64,000 bases of DNA from Erigeron canadensis. Its lineage: Eukaryota; Streptophyta; Magnoliopsida; Asterales; Asteraceae. The stretch covers positions 15,996,735 through 16,060,734 of the forward strand of contig NC_057769.1 in the NCBI RefSeq assembly GCF_010389155.1, in the 5' to 3' direction. The first letter of the stretch is position 1, and each line of letters opens with the position of its first letter. The notes beneath the pieces were generated by a model. The model had not been told where the DNA came from, searched no databases, and saw only the letters and a list, made by a program, of their open reading frames with translations. The translations under genes and the position numbers were made by a program. Positions 10,926 through 21,576 of this stretch are shown here, in pieces.

Positions 10926-11174
10926 AATTCAAACGATTTATATATACAAAGATAAAGAACATAAATCATAAGTCAAGATATAATAGTATAAATACATAAA
11001 AGAAATTAAAATAAATAATACTATATCATAAATATAATGCAACATTTACATTAATATTTACCTTATAATCTTTATCTATTTTAACTTACATCAATAATAT
11101 TATATCATAAATATAATGTAACAAATACAATCATATTTATCTTATAATCATTACAAAAACAAAAATCATTAGCA
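10926..11174 (-). other. AT-rich gap between the two parts of the 3' gene of B
   Basis: A very AT-rich stretch with repeated ataatattatatcataaatataatg-like text, including two near-identical halves (11020-11055 and 11095-11130). It occupies the same place as the 170-bp gap at 34149-34318 in element A. An intron is possible, but I cannot fix its ends. Confidence 0.45.
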
Positions 11175-13726
11175 CTAAGGTTCATAATCCGAATCTGACT
11201 CTGACTCTGAAGATGTATGAGTTAACCCTGACTGTTCTTTCATTTGATCCCTAAGTGATCCTGGATCATAATAATCATCATAATCCATAATCTCTGCTTT
11301 AGCTCTCATATGAGCTTGTGGATCATAACCCAATCTCTTTTTTAGTCTATGCACAATTAATGGGTGTAAATCTGACTCTGTAGAGGCATTGGTAGTAGAA
11401 TCGGTCTTAGTTGACTCACTATCCTGAGTAGATTTTCCTTTACTAAGATTTTCTTTTTCTATATGATTATGAGGATCATTCACTATCTTTTCTCGAATCT
11501 CCTTTTCTATTCTATTAGAATTAGAATCGGAGTTACCTGAATTGGAATCTTCCTCATCATCATTATTAGGATCATCAGGATCTGCATCTGGAGCAGCCAT
11601 CACAGCTTTGCCTTTATCTTGAGTCCTAGAAGTACTAGCACCAGCTGTACCAGCAATCTCTGACTCTCTTTGTCTTGGCGACTCCCCCTGAATGTTTGTA
11701 GTCTCTGTATCCATAGCAGCATCAGCAGCATCTTGATATTGACCCTGATTCTCTGGCTCACCAACATCTGGTTGTCGTTGATTTGGATCTTGAGCTCGAT
11801 CTTGATCATCATGATCATCATCTCTAGTCTTCTTTGCTAGCTCATCATCCTTACAACCATCTTTATCACCACTTGAGCCAAGAATTGGTCAAGTCTAGAA
11901 CCAAGAGAATGAACAAGAGCTGTCATTACGTTCATCTCTTCTTGATGCTTAGCAGCTTGGAGCTTTAGCTGATTCTCCAAAGCTGTAACCCTTATCTCTA
12001 ACATCTTCTTCTCAGAAAACAAACGACTCAGCTGCACTTGAACGGGAGAAACTGGACGTGACGTAGAAGCAACATCAGATGTAGAGGCATGAGGTGGCAT
12101 CGTAGCTTCAAATGAAGGCATACGAGCACTGAAAGTTCCTGTGGGAGGAATCTGAGGGCGTTGCAAAGGAGCCAATAGACATCCCATGATTGTCGAAACA
12201 GGACCTGTCGCATGAATAGGAGCAGACGAAGGCCTAGTAGCAACAAGTGTCGGCTCTGGCTCTTGACGAACTGTAGATTCTGGAGCAGTAGGAATCGTAA
12301 CAGTTGTAGCCTCAGTAACAACTTGTGCGCGAGAACCAATTCCTCTTATAATAAACTTTGGTCTCGACCTTCTCTCCCCAACAACAACACCAGAAAAAGT
12401 AGTAGACACAGAAACAGGAATATCATAAACTGAAGCTCTTAAAGCAGCAACTGATGGAGTAGCTTGAGACCTCTCCATAGCAGCTTGATATGCAGCAAAA
12501 TCTCTATCAACTTCAGCCTGAGATCGCTGAGAAGTTGGAAGTCTCTCTACAGCGTCAACACCTTTTCCTTGTCTTCTTCTTCGCTTTGGCAATCTTTCTT
12601 CCTCTTCTTCATCCTCTGAATCCTCAACCACATTAACCGGCAATTCAGAAGGACCAGCAACATCAACACCAACTTGAGCAGAGGTAGAAGCAGAAACTCC
12701 AGTAGTTGGTGGAACAAGATTTGCAGGATCATCAATATCCTCCATAAGAGCATCCATATCTGGATCATGCTCCAGATCTCCAGCATATAAAGGAACATCA
12801 CTAAGTCCCTCAAACTGGTCAGCTCGCTCTTCTTGAGGATCATCTTGAGCCTGATCATCACCAGCAGCAGCAACAGCAACAGCAACGGGCACTTCATCTT
12901 CCCAATCTTGTCTAGGGGCAACATAATTAGGATTAATCAAATGTCCGAACAAAGGTGGATTATCAACATGTACCGAAACATTTCTACCCGACAAGTGCTT
13001 CATGCTTTCAACAAATGCCTTATAAGTAAGACGACCTAAATTGAACGTAGGACCATCAAATGGCAATTCAGCTGCAAAGTGACGAATAATTATCATCACA
13101 AATCTTGGAAACAAAAAGAATTTCTTGTTTGTACCAAATGACCTCAACTGCTTCTCTAAATTATCAAAGATGTACTAAGAAAAGTTGTACGGCTTGTTCA
13201 GCACCAAAGCAACCATCTGAGAAGCATTCTGGATATTCATCTGGTCATAGCCTGTACTCCGGTGACTAATAGACCTCAACAAATAGTAAGCTAGCAACTT
13301 CCATTTGCCACGAATATGATTCCTGAAGTATGGGTGAGAAATAGCACCAGTATAACCCATACGACGTAGAGCACCGTCACAAAATTCCTCTGAAAAATCA
13401 ATCGGACCTTGCTCTATCTCGACATCACCTAAGTGTAATATCATCAGTAAGTCTCCAGCTGAGAACGAGAAAGAACGTCCTTCAACATTAGTGCGAATGT
13501 ACATATGATCACCCATCTGCACTGAACGGGTTGAGTTCCAAAACTCCTGAACGAGACTTATCACCAACGGAGGGTTCTCTGTCACTGTAAAAAGTACACG
13601 AGAACGTGCAAGAAACTGTAGGACACCATGAAACTCTGGTGTGCACCCCGTCTGAGTAATACTGAGATCGAGTGCAGCATTGTGCTGCTTGACGAACACA
13701 CGAGCATTATTACCTTTGTTAGCCAT
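11175..13726 (-). pseudogene. First part of the 3' gene of element B (nuclear-looking protein)
   Basis: The ATG at 13726-13724 starts MANKGNNARVFVKQHN, matching MALAPRQFVKKHN of element A. Shared blocks follow: LARSRVLF, MILHLGDVE, GKWKLLAYYLL, NASQMVALVLNKPY, LFPRFVMIIIRHF and PPLFGHLINPNY. After this conserved N-terminal domain (about 220 residues) the protein becomes acidic (EDSEDEEEEE), then has a basic cluster PKRRRRQGK, then a Pro/Thr/Ser-rich region, a coiled coil (KKMLEIRVTALENQLKLQAA) and an acidic tail (SESESDSDYEP). No signal peptide or membrane helix is seen. A stop lies after NKPYNFS (13175-13177) and a frameshift near 11830. The basic cluster suggests nuclear entry; function is unknown. 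Similar proteins occur in other plant retrotransposons. Confidence 0.75.
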
Positions 13727-14560
13727 ACCTACACAAAAACAGACAAAAATGACAAGAAACCGAAAAGTTAGAATAAAAAATAAACAAAAATTAGGGTCTT
13801 GGCTCGTCTGGTTCATGATGACGTCATCACGAGGAAGATCTTCTTCCTCGTGACGTCAGCACGGGCTTCAAACGAAACCCAGAAACACGAAGTAAAAACA
13901 TCTCCATTTGATGAGCTAATCAAAAAAAATCATCAACGTGGACTTGTTTGTGGATCGTGTATGCCCAGAAAATCAAAAATCGAAACAAATTCGATGAACA
14001 CAAAGTGGTTCGTGTTCTTGATGTTCTTCGTGTGAATAGTGACCAAAACATAGTATCTTCAATTAATCTTGATTTTAAGTATGTAACATGAACTTATGTT
14101 AGATTTAAAGTGTACAAACATCAATTAATCCAATTTTAAGTCCAATTTAAGTCCAAAACATCAAAAAATTGAAGATCTAATTATTGGTTCGTCCAAGTTA
14201 CTATTCACGCAAAGAAGATTCAAAACTTTGGGCATCATAACGACTTGAAATCGTTAAATCTGATAGTCAAAACATCAATGATCGATCAAATATTGTGATT
14301 TTACCAACAAATCTAAGTGAAAAACACGAACTAAAGATGAAATCGATCGAAAAAGGGGGTGGATGAATAGTGGCACGAAGAAGAGTAATTCATATGATTA
14401 ATTAGGGTTAATTTACGATTAGGGTAAACTAATGAAAGGTAAAAACCCGTATTTATATTCGAATCCTCATGGGCCGGGCCGAAGGACAAACTTCGTGGGC
14501 TTCGTGATGACATCAGCGCGAGGCATGCTGACGTCATCATGAAGGACTTCGAATTTTTCA
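13727..14560 (-). promoter_or_regulatory. LTR-like promoter and leader before the 3' gene of B
   Basis: Reading down the minus strand, there are TGACGTCA/TGATGTCA palindromes with CGCGA/CACGA words (14500-14545), then GCCCACGAAG and GGCCCGGCCCA motifs (about 14465-14505), then a TATA box CGAATATAAATAC (14449-14461). The leader that follows repeats TTCGTG words (13845-14040, 14340) and a perfect palindrome TGATGACGTCATCA (13816-13829). It ends in a pyrimidine-rich tract and TTTTGTGTAG, two bases before the ATG, the form of a 3' splice site. A possible 5' splice site GTAAAA lies at 14304. The same order of motifs is found in the LTR of B. Inferred: an internal promoter with a leader intron. Confidence 0.55.
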
Positions 14561-15599
14561 GATTTTTATTCTCATAAGCTTCATTCCTTAGCCAAATATT
14601 GTGAATTTTCCAGAATTACACAAGGAAAAGTTACAAAAATTCCAGAAACATAAACCTATAGATACTCGTTACCAAAAACCTGTATCTACTCAAATATACA
14701 ATCGTAAATCATCCGTACTAACTTGTCATCACAATAATGTATCAAATAAATCTTACATTATTGTCTTGACATAAAATCGATCATTTCTTCATTGATGTTT
14801 AACTTTAAACAAATGCAAACTTACATTAAAACATATTTAATGTATAATGCATTACAAATACATCAAAATATCATATCAACAACCTATCACATTACATCTT
14901 AGGTTGTGATCTTGATAATACAATTATAACGTATCACACTAAGTCTTAGGTTATTAAATACAAGGCAATCCATCCTTGTAGCACAGTTCTTGTAATATCT
15001 GAGCACCTTGTATTATTCGTCGCAATGCAATTCTAAAAGCAAGCGAAAACAATTTTGCCTTCAATCACAATCTGAAATTTTGATGCCAATTACATTGTAA
15101 AATGAGTTTATTATCTGTAACCTGCACACTTAACAAACTTCATCAATGCATCAAAAAAAGTATTATAAATATGCAAAACAACCAAAATCTTAACCTAGCA
15201 ATCATTACAAGATCTAAGGCAAGTCCAATCTTTGTCAAGCATACTTATCAACCAAAAAAAATTGAAATTTCAAAAATTTACTTGAAACACATTCAAAAAT
15301 ATTTTGACTTTTCAATTTTCAAAATCATTTTATTATCTAAATTAAACAACTTATGTATTAATTAGAAAATCCATCTTTTAAACATACTAACCATAAGCAA
15401 CAAGACTCATATAATTCACTAAGAATCATATAACTTTCTACAGAATCATTAGATGCTTATCAAATCTCTCGTGCAATAAGAACTAGTTTGACACACAAAC
15501 TGACATTTATTAGTACAAAAAGAAAAATAAAAATAAAAATAGCTAAAATAAAAACCAAACTACTTTATTTATTTACAAGAAATTCTAAGTTTTTGCAGA
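14561..15599. other. AT-rich spacer of element B
   Basis: About 1 kb with no coding frame that I trust and no match by eye to the corresponding 28216-29440 stretch of A. It separates the conserved non-coding block from the promoter-like region on the minus strand. Confidence 0.5.
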
Positions 15600-16620
15600 T
15601 TACATCAGATTAGCATTTACATAAGTCTGCAAGTGAGAAATAATTCTCTTATTATTAGTTATGAACAATGACCCAACCACGATTACCGGTATATTTGTCC
15701 TCTTAAACACTTGGTACTTCCAGTTTCCTTTGAGTTATGACACTTTCGACATACCCTGGCCAAGGACATTCACCATGTAACCCGACTAGCCTAATATGCC
15801 ATTGAATAGTTTGCGAACTTATGTGACCCACATTCAGATATACTTCCGTAATCGATACAAGCACTAAGATAACAAATATTCAATATATATTCAAAAACAT
15901 CCTTAAACAAATCATGAGACACTTTTTAGATAACAAAATTTAATTACTTTGTGATTTAACTTATTTGCTTTTGCATTTCATTATTTATAAGGAACCCGTG
16001 ATTTTCTATGAGACCCATGTAGCGAATTTTCTGACAACCTATCCCAAGTTGGAAGCTTTAGGTAGGCTAGGTATACAAAGACACCCCAAGGACATACTTG
16101 TCCGAATCTCAAAGACCACATTAGCCCCTTAATTTATATTCATTTCATTTGCATAAACAATATCACATTTAACTTTCATGCTCATGAGTTGTAGAGGTTT
16201 TTGCCTATATTTTGAACAAATCCTATAGTAATGCTAGATCTTTCACAAAATTTAATGACTAGATCAATTCATTACTGAAAAGCAAGCATTCTCAGCCATA
16301 TATCTGAATATGTTTCCCACAAGACATTGTATAAATTAAGTTCAGATTTAAGGAAACCTTGCTACTTTGTGTCTACCAATATATCCCAAATTGTAATCAC
16401 TGAACTAAGCAGTTATATTACGATTAAGCAGACTTAAAAGCTAAGTATCCTCACTTCTAATCATCTGACAGCATTAACTTAAATCTCTTCATATTTTTGT
16501 CATTTTCTCATTTTTCATACTTTTATGGTTTTTATGACACTAAGAACTCTTTGTGTATTTTTATGACTCTAGCTATTTACAGACACAAACTTACAAAATT
16601 AGTTCTTTGAGAGATTTAAT
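15600..16620 (-). other. Conserved non-coding block after pol, element B copy
   Basis: On the minus strand this block begins just after the RNase H stop and matches 27154-28215 of element A at roughly nine bases in ten in the parts I compared (for example 15661-16450 against 27340-28190). Neither copy has a shared open frame. Conserved points include GGGGCTAATGTGGTCTTTGA, CTTCCAACTTGGGATAGGTT, TCACGGGTTCCTTATAAAT, GGCCAGGGTATGTCGAAAGT and, at its far end, TTTCTCACTTGCAG, which has the form of a 3' splice site. It looks like a constrained RNA or regulatory module. Confidence 0.7.
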
Positions 16621-18290
16621 ATGAATCATCATTCTTCATCCCATTGAGAAGAATTAACTTCTCAAATCGAGCCTTATCAAATGCTTTGGTATACAAATCG
16701 GCTAAATTATCATCGGTTATAACCTTTTCCAAATGAATTAACTTCTTTATGCATGACAGGGTTATTTGTAATGTCTATAGCTGACTTATTGTCTATTCTA
16801 ATAGGAGTATCAAGAAAATCCATACCGTAGTCACGAAGTTGTTGCTGAATCCACAAGACCTGGGAACAACAGCTACCAGCAGCCATATACTCTGCCTCAC
16901 ATGAAGACTGAGCAACACATGTCTGCTTCTTGCACTGCCACGATACTAATCTTCCTCCTAACAACTGACAACCTCCAGTCGTAGACTTTCTGTCATTGTT
17001 ACAACCGCCAAAATCCGAATCAGTATATGCAACAAAATCAAATGTTCCTCCAATTGGATACCATAGACCAAGCCCTTGCTTTCCCTTAAGATAACGTAGA
17101 ATACGTTTTGCTGCAGTCAAATGTGACTCTTTCGGACTAGCTTGAAATCTAGGGCAAAGACAAACAGTGAACATAATATCTGGACGCGAAGTAGTCGGAT
17201 ACATCAATGAGCCAATAATAGCACGATAATAAGTTGCATCCACAAGTTCATCTTTCGAATCAAGAACCCCTAAACCATGATTTTGCTGAATAGCAGTACC
17301 ATATGTCTTGGACTCTAACATTTGAAACCTCTCCAAGATGTCATCGACATACTTAGACTGGTGAATAAAGAATCCATCTTTCCTTTGATCTACTTGTAGT
17401 CCGAGGAAAAATTGTAATTCCCTCATAGCACTCATTTTAAATACATTTTTCATGCTCATTTCAAACTCTTTGCACATCTTTATATTAGATGAACCAAAAA
17501 TGATATCATCCCCGTAAACTTGTACAATCATATAATCTCGCTTCTTTCACTTGATAAACAATGTGTTGTCTATCGATCCTCTTGTAAAACCATTTGTCAA
17601 CAAATGTGTTGACAACTTTTCATACTACACTCGCGGTTCTTGATGCAATCCATAAAGAGCCTTATCCAAACGATATGCTCTTCTTAGATACTTCGGATCT
17701 TCAAACCTCGGTGGTTGGTGAACATACATTTCTTCTTTAACTTCACCATATAAGAAGGTACTCTTAACGTCTAACTGATACACCTTTATACCTTTGAAAC
17801 TTGCATAGGCTAAAAATAACCTTATAGCTTCAATCCTAGCAACTGGCGCAAAAGTTTCGTTGTAGTCATATCCTTCTCGTTGTGCAAACCCCTGAACAAC
17901 CAAACGTGTTTTATTTCTAGTAACGATCCCTTTGTCATCTCGTTTGTATTTATATAGCCAATGAGTTCCAATCAGTTCTTTACCTCTAGGCACATCTACT
18001 AACTCCCAAACTCCAAGGTTTTCAAATTGAGCTAATTCTTCTTGCATAGCTTCAACCCAACATGGATTTTGAAGTGCTGCCTTAACATTCTTAGGTTCTA
18101 CTTGTGAAATGAAACCAGAATATAAACACTCAGTTATCAATCCAGTGTCTTTCACTTCACAAAATAAACTAGTCGGGTCCTTATTTAACTGATTTCTAGT
18201 TCGAACTGGTTCTGTAGCATTTCCAAGAATATTTTCAACTGGATGATCCTTATTAACTCGATATTGAGGAACCGAATCAACATTCAAACT
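16621..18290 (-). pseudogene. Reverse transcriptase and RNase H of element B
   Basis: Two frames (18287-17625 and 17531-16710) cover copia RT and RNase H. RT motifs are WVEAMQEELAQFENLGVWEL, THWLYKYKRD, FAPVARIEAIRLFLAYA, VYQLDVKSTFLYG and the active-site box YGDDIIFG (YVDD in most relatives). RNase H shows AYTDSDFGG, DRKSTTGGC, QSSCEAEYMAA and DNKSAID. The two frames are separated by a short damaged gap at 17532-17624. Near 16740 about 60 bases (the TKHIDIKYHFIRDC segment seen in A) are missing and the frame shifts, after which DDNLADLYTKAFD is readable in another frame. It copied element RNA into DNA when intact. The frame is now broken in at least two places. Confidence 0.88.
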
Positions 18291-18295
18291 TTCTC

Positions 18296-19393
18296 CTAAA
18301 TTTGTTCTAATCTGAAACTCAGGAGAGCTAAATCATCTTCCGATTCTTCAGAAATAAGATCATCATCAGGAAGTGTAACCTTCGATGGAGTAAGTGGTGT
18401 AGTGTTCTTGGGTTCATTATCATCTGAATCTGGTGTCTTATTCATGTCCTTACTACTTTCATCAATATCAGTAGTAGACTGAACTTTGGTTGGAGTAGTA
18501 TCGACATTTAGAGTAAGCGGAGATGTAGGAGTATTATCCATGTGATCTCTTAAAATAATCACATCATCAACTGTCTCAGGATCTGAATAAGAATCAGGAC
18601 CGTGTAGCGAACTAAACACACTATTGTAATTGAAGTTTTTGACACTTCCAAAATGAATAGTGGGCTTATGACTGACAATCTTGACATTTATTCCCAAATC
18701 AACTTTGCCGGTCTGTTTATTGTAAACCCGTCGAATTGATGTTCCCGGTTTATAACCCATGAAAAATCCCTCTTCAATCTTTGAATCAAACTTTAACTGA
18801 GGTAGATACTTCAAGAAAGTACACGGTGCACCAAACGGTTCAACATTCTGTAAATTCGGTTTCTTCTTATGTAGAAGCTTATAACATGTCTTATTATGAC
18901 GCTTAACTACAATAACCCTATTTAAAATATGACAAGCTGTATTCACTGCCTCCGCCCAAAACATAGTAAGAAGCCCTGAATCTGCAAGCATAGTTATGGT
19001 TGTCTCGATTAGAGTCATATTCTTTCTTTCAGCAACTCCATTCTGTTGTGGTTCATACGAACAACTGTATTGATGTTGAATTCCATTTGACAAACAAAAG
19101 ACATCCATCACATTATTCTTAAATTCAGTTTCGTTGTCACTCCTGATTCTCTTAACACGAACTCCATAAATATTTTCAGTTTCGACAAAGAAATTTATCA
19201 AAATCTGCGGAGTTTCATCTTTCGATTTAAGAAAGAATACCCATGAGAATCTCGAGTAATCATGAGTAACCACCAAACAGTAATACATCCCACCGATACT
19301 TCTTACATTTACTGGACCAAATAAATCGATGTGAAGTAACTCGAAAGGATTGGCAATAGAATTTTCTTGTTTCGGTTTATGTGAAGACTTTTG
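18296..19393 (-). pseudogene. Integrase of element B
   Basis: The open frame 19288-18296 carries the copia integrase core. YYCLVVTHDYSRFSWVFFLK follows the first catalytic Asp region, the second Asp is in RSDNETEF (usually SDNGTEF, so Gly is changed to Glu), and the catalytic Glu lies in QQNGVAERKN. The C-terminal part has EPFGAPCTFLKYLPQ, EEGFFMGYKPGTS and RRVYNKQTGKVDLG, then a Ser/Thr/Asp-rich linker to RT. The HHCC-like zinc-binding part precedes it in the protease frame. The first Asp region (DLFGPV-like) falls in the damaged stretch 19289-19393, where a stop separates it from protease. Integrase would insert the DNA copy into the nucleus; this copy is unlikely to work. Confidence 0.88.
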
Positions 19394-19975
19394 CTATTTA
19401 CCTTTTAGACAAGGTACACATTTGTCTTCCATTCCAAACCGTTTCATGGGAACACCGTCAACCAAACCATGTTTGACAATGTCATTCATCTTTTGAAAAT
19501 TGATATGTCCCATTCTTCTATGCCATAGTAACGATTCAGATTCGTTTGCTTTTGATAATAAGCAAACAGACTCCTTTGGATCATCAACACCTAACACAAG
19601 GCCATAGATGTCTCTCTTCCTAGGAGCTTTTAGCAGGATCCAGTCTTTAGGAATAACATATCCTGGTTTTAATATAAGTGCTTCTTTCTCAGTAAAATGG
19701 ACATTGTTACCCTTGTCACAAATTTGAGAAACACTTAATAAATTATGTGCTAACTGGTCCACATAATTGACTTTCTCCAGCGTAATCTTCCCATTGACAA
19801 CATCACCTTGGCCCGAGATGTTGCCGCCCTTGGGACCTGTGAAACTAACATATGAACCATTTACATCTTCATAATTGGACAAAACATTCTTGTCCCCTGT
19901 CATGTGCCGAGAGCATCCACTGTCAACATACCAAAGACTTATAGGCTTCCTTGGTTCTCCCTGCACATTAGACAA
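19394..19975 (-). CDS. Protease and pre-integrase part of element B pol
   Basis: A 193-residue frame with the copia protease active site YVDSGCSRHMTGDKNVLSNY near residues 15-35. It continues with GGNISGQGDVVNGKITLEKV and LLSVSQICDKGNNVHF. The second half is the gag-pre-integrase zinc-binding region with LLWHRRMGHINFQKM and CVPCLKGK (HHCC pattern). In A the same order runs on into integrase. A stop after CLKGK ends this frame. The start is not a true initiation codon; the part belongs to a gag-pol polyprotein. Upstream on the minus strand is the 3' end of gag. Confidence 0.85.
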   Translation of the reverse strand: MSNVQGEPRKPISLWYVDSGCSRHMTGDKNVLSNYEDVNGSYVSFTGPKGGNISGQGDVVNGKITLEKVNYVDQLAHNLLSVSQICDKGNNVHFTEKEALILKPGYVIPKDWILLKAPRKRDIYGLVLGVDDPKESVCLLSKANESESLLWHRRMGHINFQKMNDIVKHGLVDGVPMKRFGMEDKCVPCLKGK

Positions 19976-20557
19976 TAAGATGGTTAGTTTCTGAATGGAA
20001 CCTAAACCTTTTGAGGTTTAGGTTTTCCGAATTCATCTCTAATGATTAATTCTGTCCAATATCCATCGCTCTGTAATGGAGCCTTGGATGAGGATGGTGT
20101 CACAGACTATTTCTTAGGTAAAGTGAAACGAGTCTTAGGAGGTGAATTCCTTGGTGAGTGAGTACCAAATCTAGGTTGACTCCCTAATCGATCATAGAAT
20201 TTAGACGAACTATTAATTCTAGAAGGAGGAGATCAATTTTGTTGAGTCATCTTCCTAGGTGAATAACTCCTTTGAGGTGTACGAGAACGACTCGGACTTA
20301 CACTACTAGAAGTAGTATTCTGTGAAGGTCCCTGTCGTTTTGGAGTCTTAGATCTATTGAAATTAATCCTTTGATCTGTAACCGTAGACTCACCATATGA
20401 CACATTTCTAACTTAACATAATTCTGTGCATTTTTATTATCAGGATGTCTTTTTGCATACTCCTCATAATAATCTCTTTTATATGCACTCATAAATTTTG
20501 GTGAAGCTACTTGTTCAACTAATTTACCCTTCCTTTTAGTATTAGGAATATCACTAA
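19976..20557 (-). pseudogene. 3' end of element B gag
   Basis: This continues gag from 36111 across the insertion of element A. The target duplication ACTAA restores the codon frame (DVS at 36111 side, then DIPNTKRKGKLVEQV). It reads FMSAYKRDYYEEYAKRHPDN and then Ser/Arg/Pro-rich text with SPRRSYSPR-like repeats. Stops and frame changes occur near 20400 and 20240. It ends with PKPQKV-type text before QGEPRKPISLWYVDSGC of the protease, the same join as in A. The Arg/Ser-rich segment may help bind RNA. Confidence 0.65.
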
Positions 20558-21194
20558 TGTTGATGTACGTTGATGTGACAACAGCAACTTAGATTTGATA
20601 TGTCGTTTAGATTGAGACATTATGTTAATTTATGTCGTATCTATATATGTAATTGATAGATTATGGACTTTATGTTTTGGTAATGATCGATTACATGTTT
20701 TGGTGTTATATATATGTGTTATGTATGATGTTTGTTGTGTGATATACAAGTACAAACATAATATGTGTTAGGATTCCTTAATAACACTTAGGAATATAAC
20801 TAAGTCTTATATCTAACGAAGATAAGGTATATCTTCGTTAGAGGCAAACGAAGATAAACTTCGTTTGGTACAAACGAAGATTAACTTCGTTACATGGGCT
20901 GGGCAGCTAAGTTCGTAAGAACAAAGCCCAGCAAGCCCAGTTTGACCTGAAATATATATATACGAATGAATACCCTAAAATACATGATCACATTCGACAG
21001 ATACGTACTCCAGACATCTAAGTTCGTTCTATAGCTTATAGAAACGAATATAGTATCATACGGCTGATTATCTACTTGATAATTAAGCGATATACCCGTT
21101 TACTAATCAAACTAGTTATCTCGTGAGGATTCCGCACTCACGACATAATCATAGACGATCTCGAGAGCGATCTGTAGCTATCGAGGGACTCACA
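20558..21194 (+). repeat. 5' LTR of element A
   Basis: Begins TGTTGATGTACG and ends GGACTCACA. Three hairpins with 5-base loops made from the AACGAAG word lie at 20814-20840, 20845-20867 and 20873-20891. They are followed by GGGCTGGGC and AGCCCAGCAAGCCCAG site-II-like motifs (20895-20940) and a TATA-like run ATATATATATA (about 20951-20962). A stem-loop with loop GATTCCGCA lies at 21121-21143, between the presumed transcription start and the primer site. Confidence 0.97.
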
Positions 21195-21196
21195 AG

Positions 21197-21209
21197 TGGT
21201 ATCAGAGCC
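21197..21209 (+). other. Primer binding site of element A
   Basis: TGGTATCAGAGCC lies two bases after the LTR and is complementary to the 3' end of plant initiator tRNA-Met, the usual copia primer. Confidence 0.95.
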
Positions 21210-21576
21210 AATCGATTTCTTATCGAAGGTTCGAGATCGTTTTGTTTGATTCTTTTCACTGAAAATTAACCTCCCGATACCCTTACTGTCGCTAATTTCG
21301 TTTTCTCAAACGAATTTAGCAAACGAACTTAACCTCATCTTCGTTTCGAGTTCTTCCAACGTTTTTAGCTTTATTTTCGTTAAGTTCCTTCAAACGAATT
21401 TCAAGTTATCTTCGTTTACTCTCACCTTACGGATTTAGCCTTATCTTCATTTCTTTCCTTCAAACGAAGATAATTCTATCTTCGTTTCCTTCCTGCAAAC
21501 GAAGTTAATCCTATCTTCGTTTCTTTCATTCAAACGAATTTAAAATCTATCTTCGTTCAGTGCAGAAATTTACAAA
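21210..21576 (+). promoter_or_regulatory. 5' leader of element A, rich in the AACGAA word
   Basis: The leader between primer site and gag ATG repeats TTCGTTT/AAACGAA about a dozen times, often as pairs CAAACGAA...ATCTTCGTTT that can fold on themselves (21290-21560). It is otherwise pyrimidine-rich (TTCCTTC). The same word fills the LTR and the spacer before the 3' gene. Inferred roles are RNA packaging, protein binding or translation control; nothing here decides between them. Confidence 0.7.
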
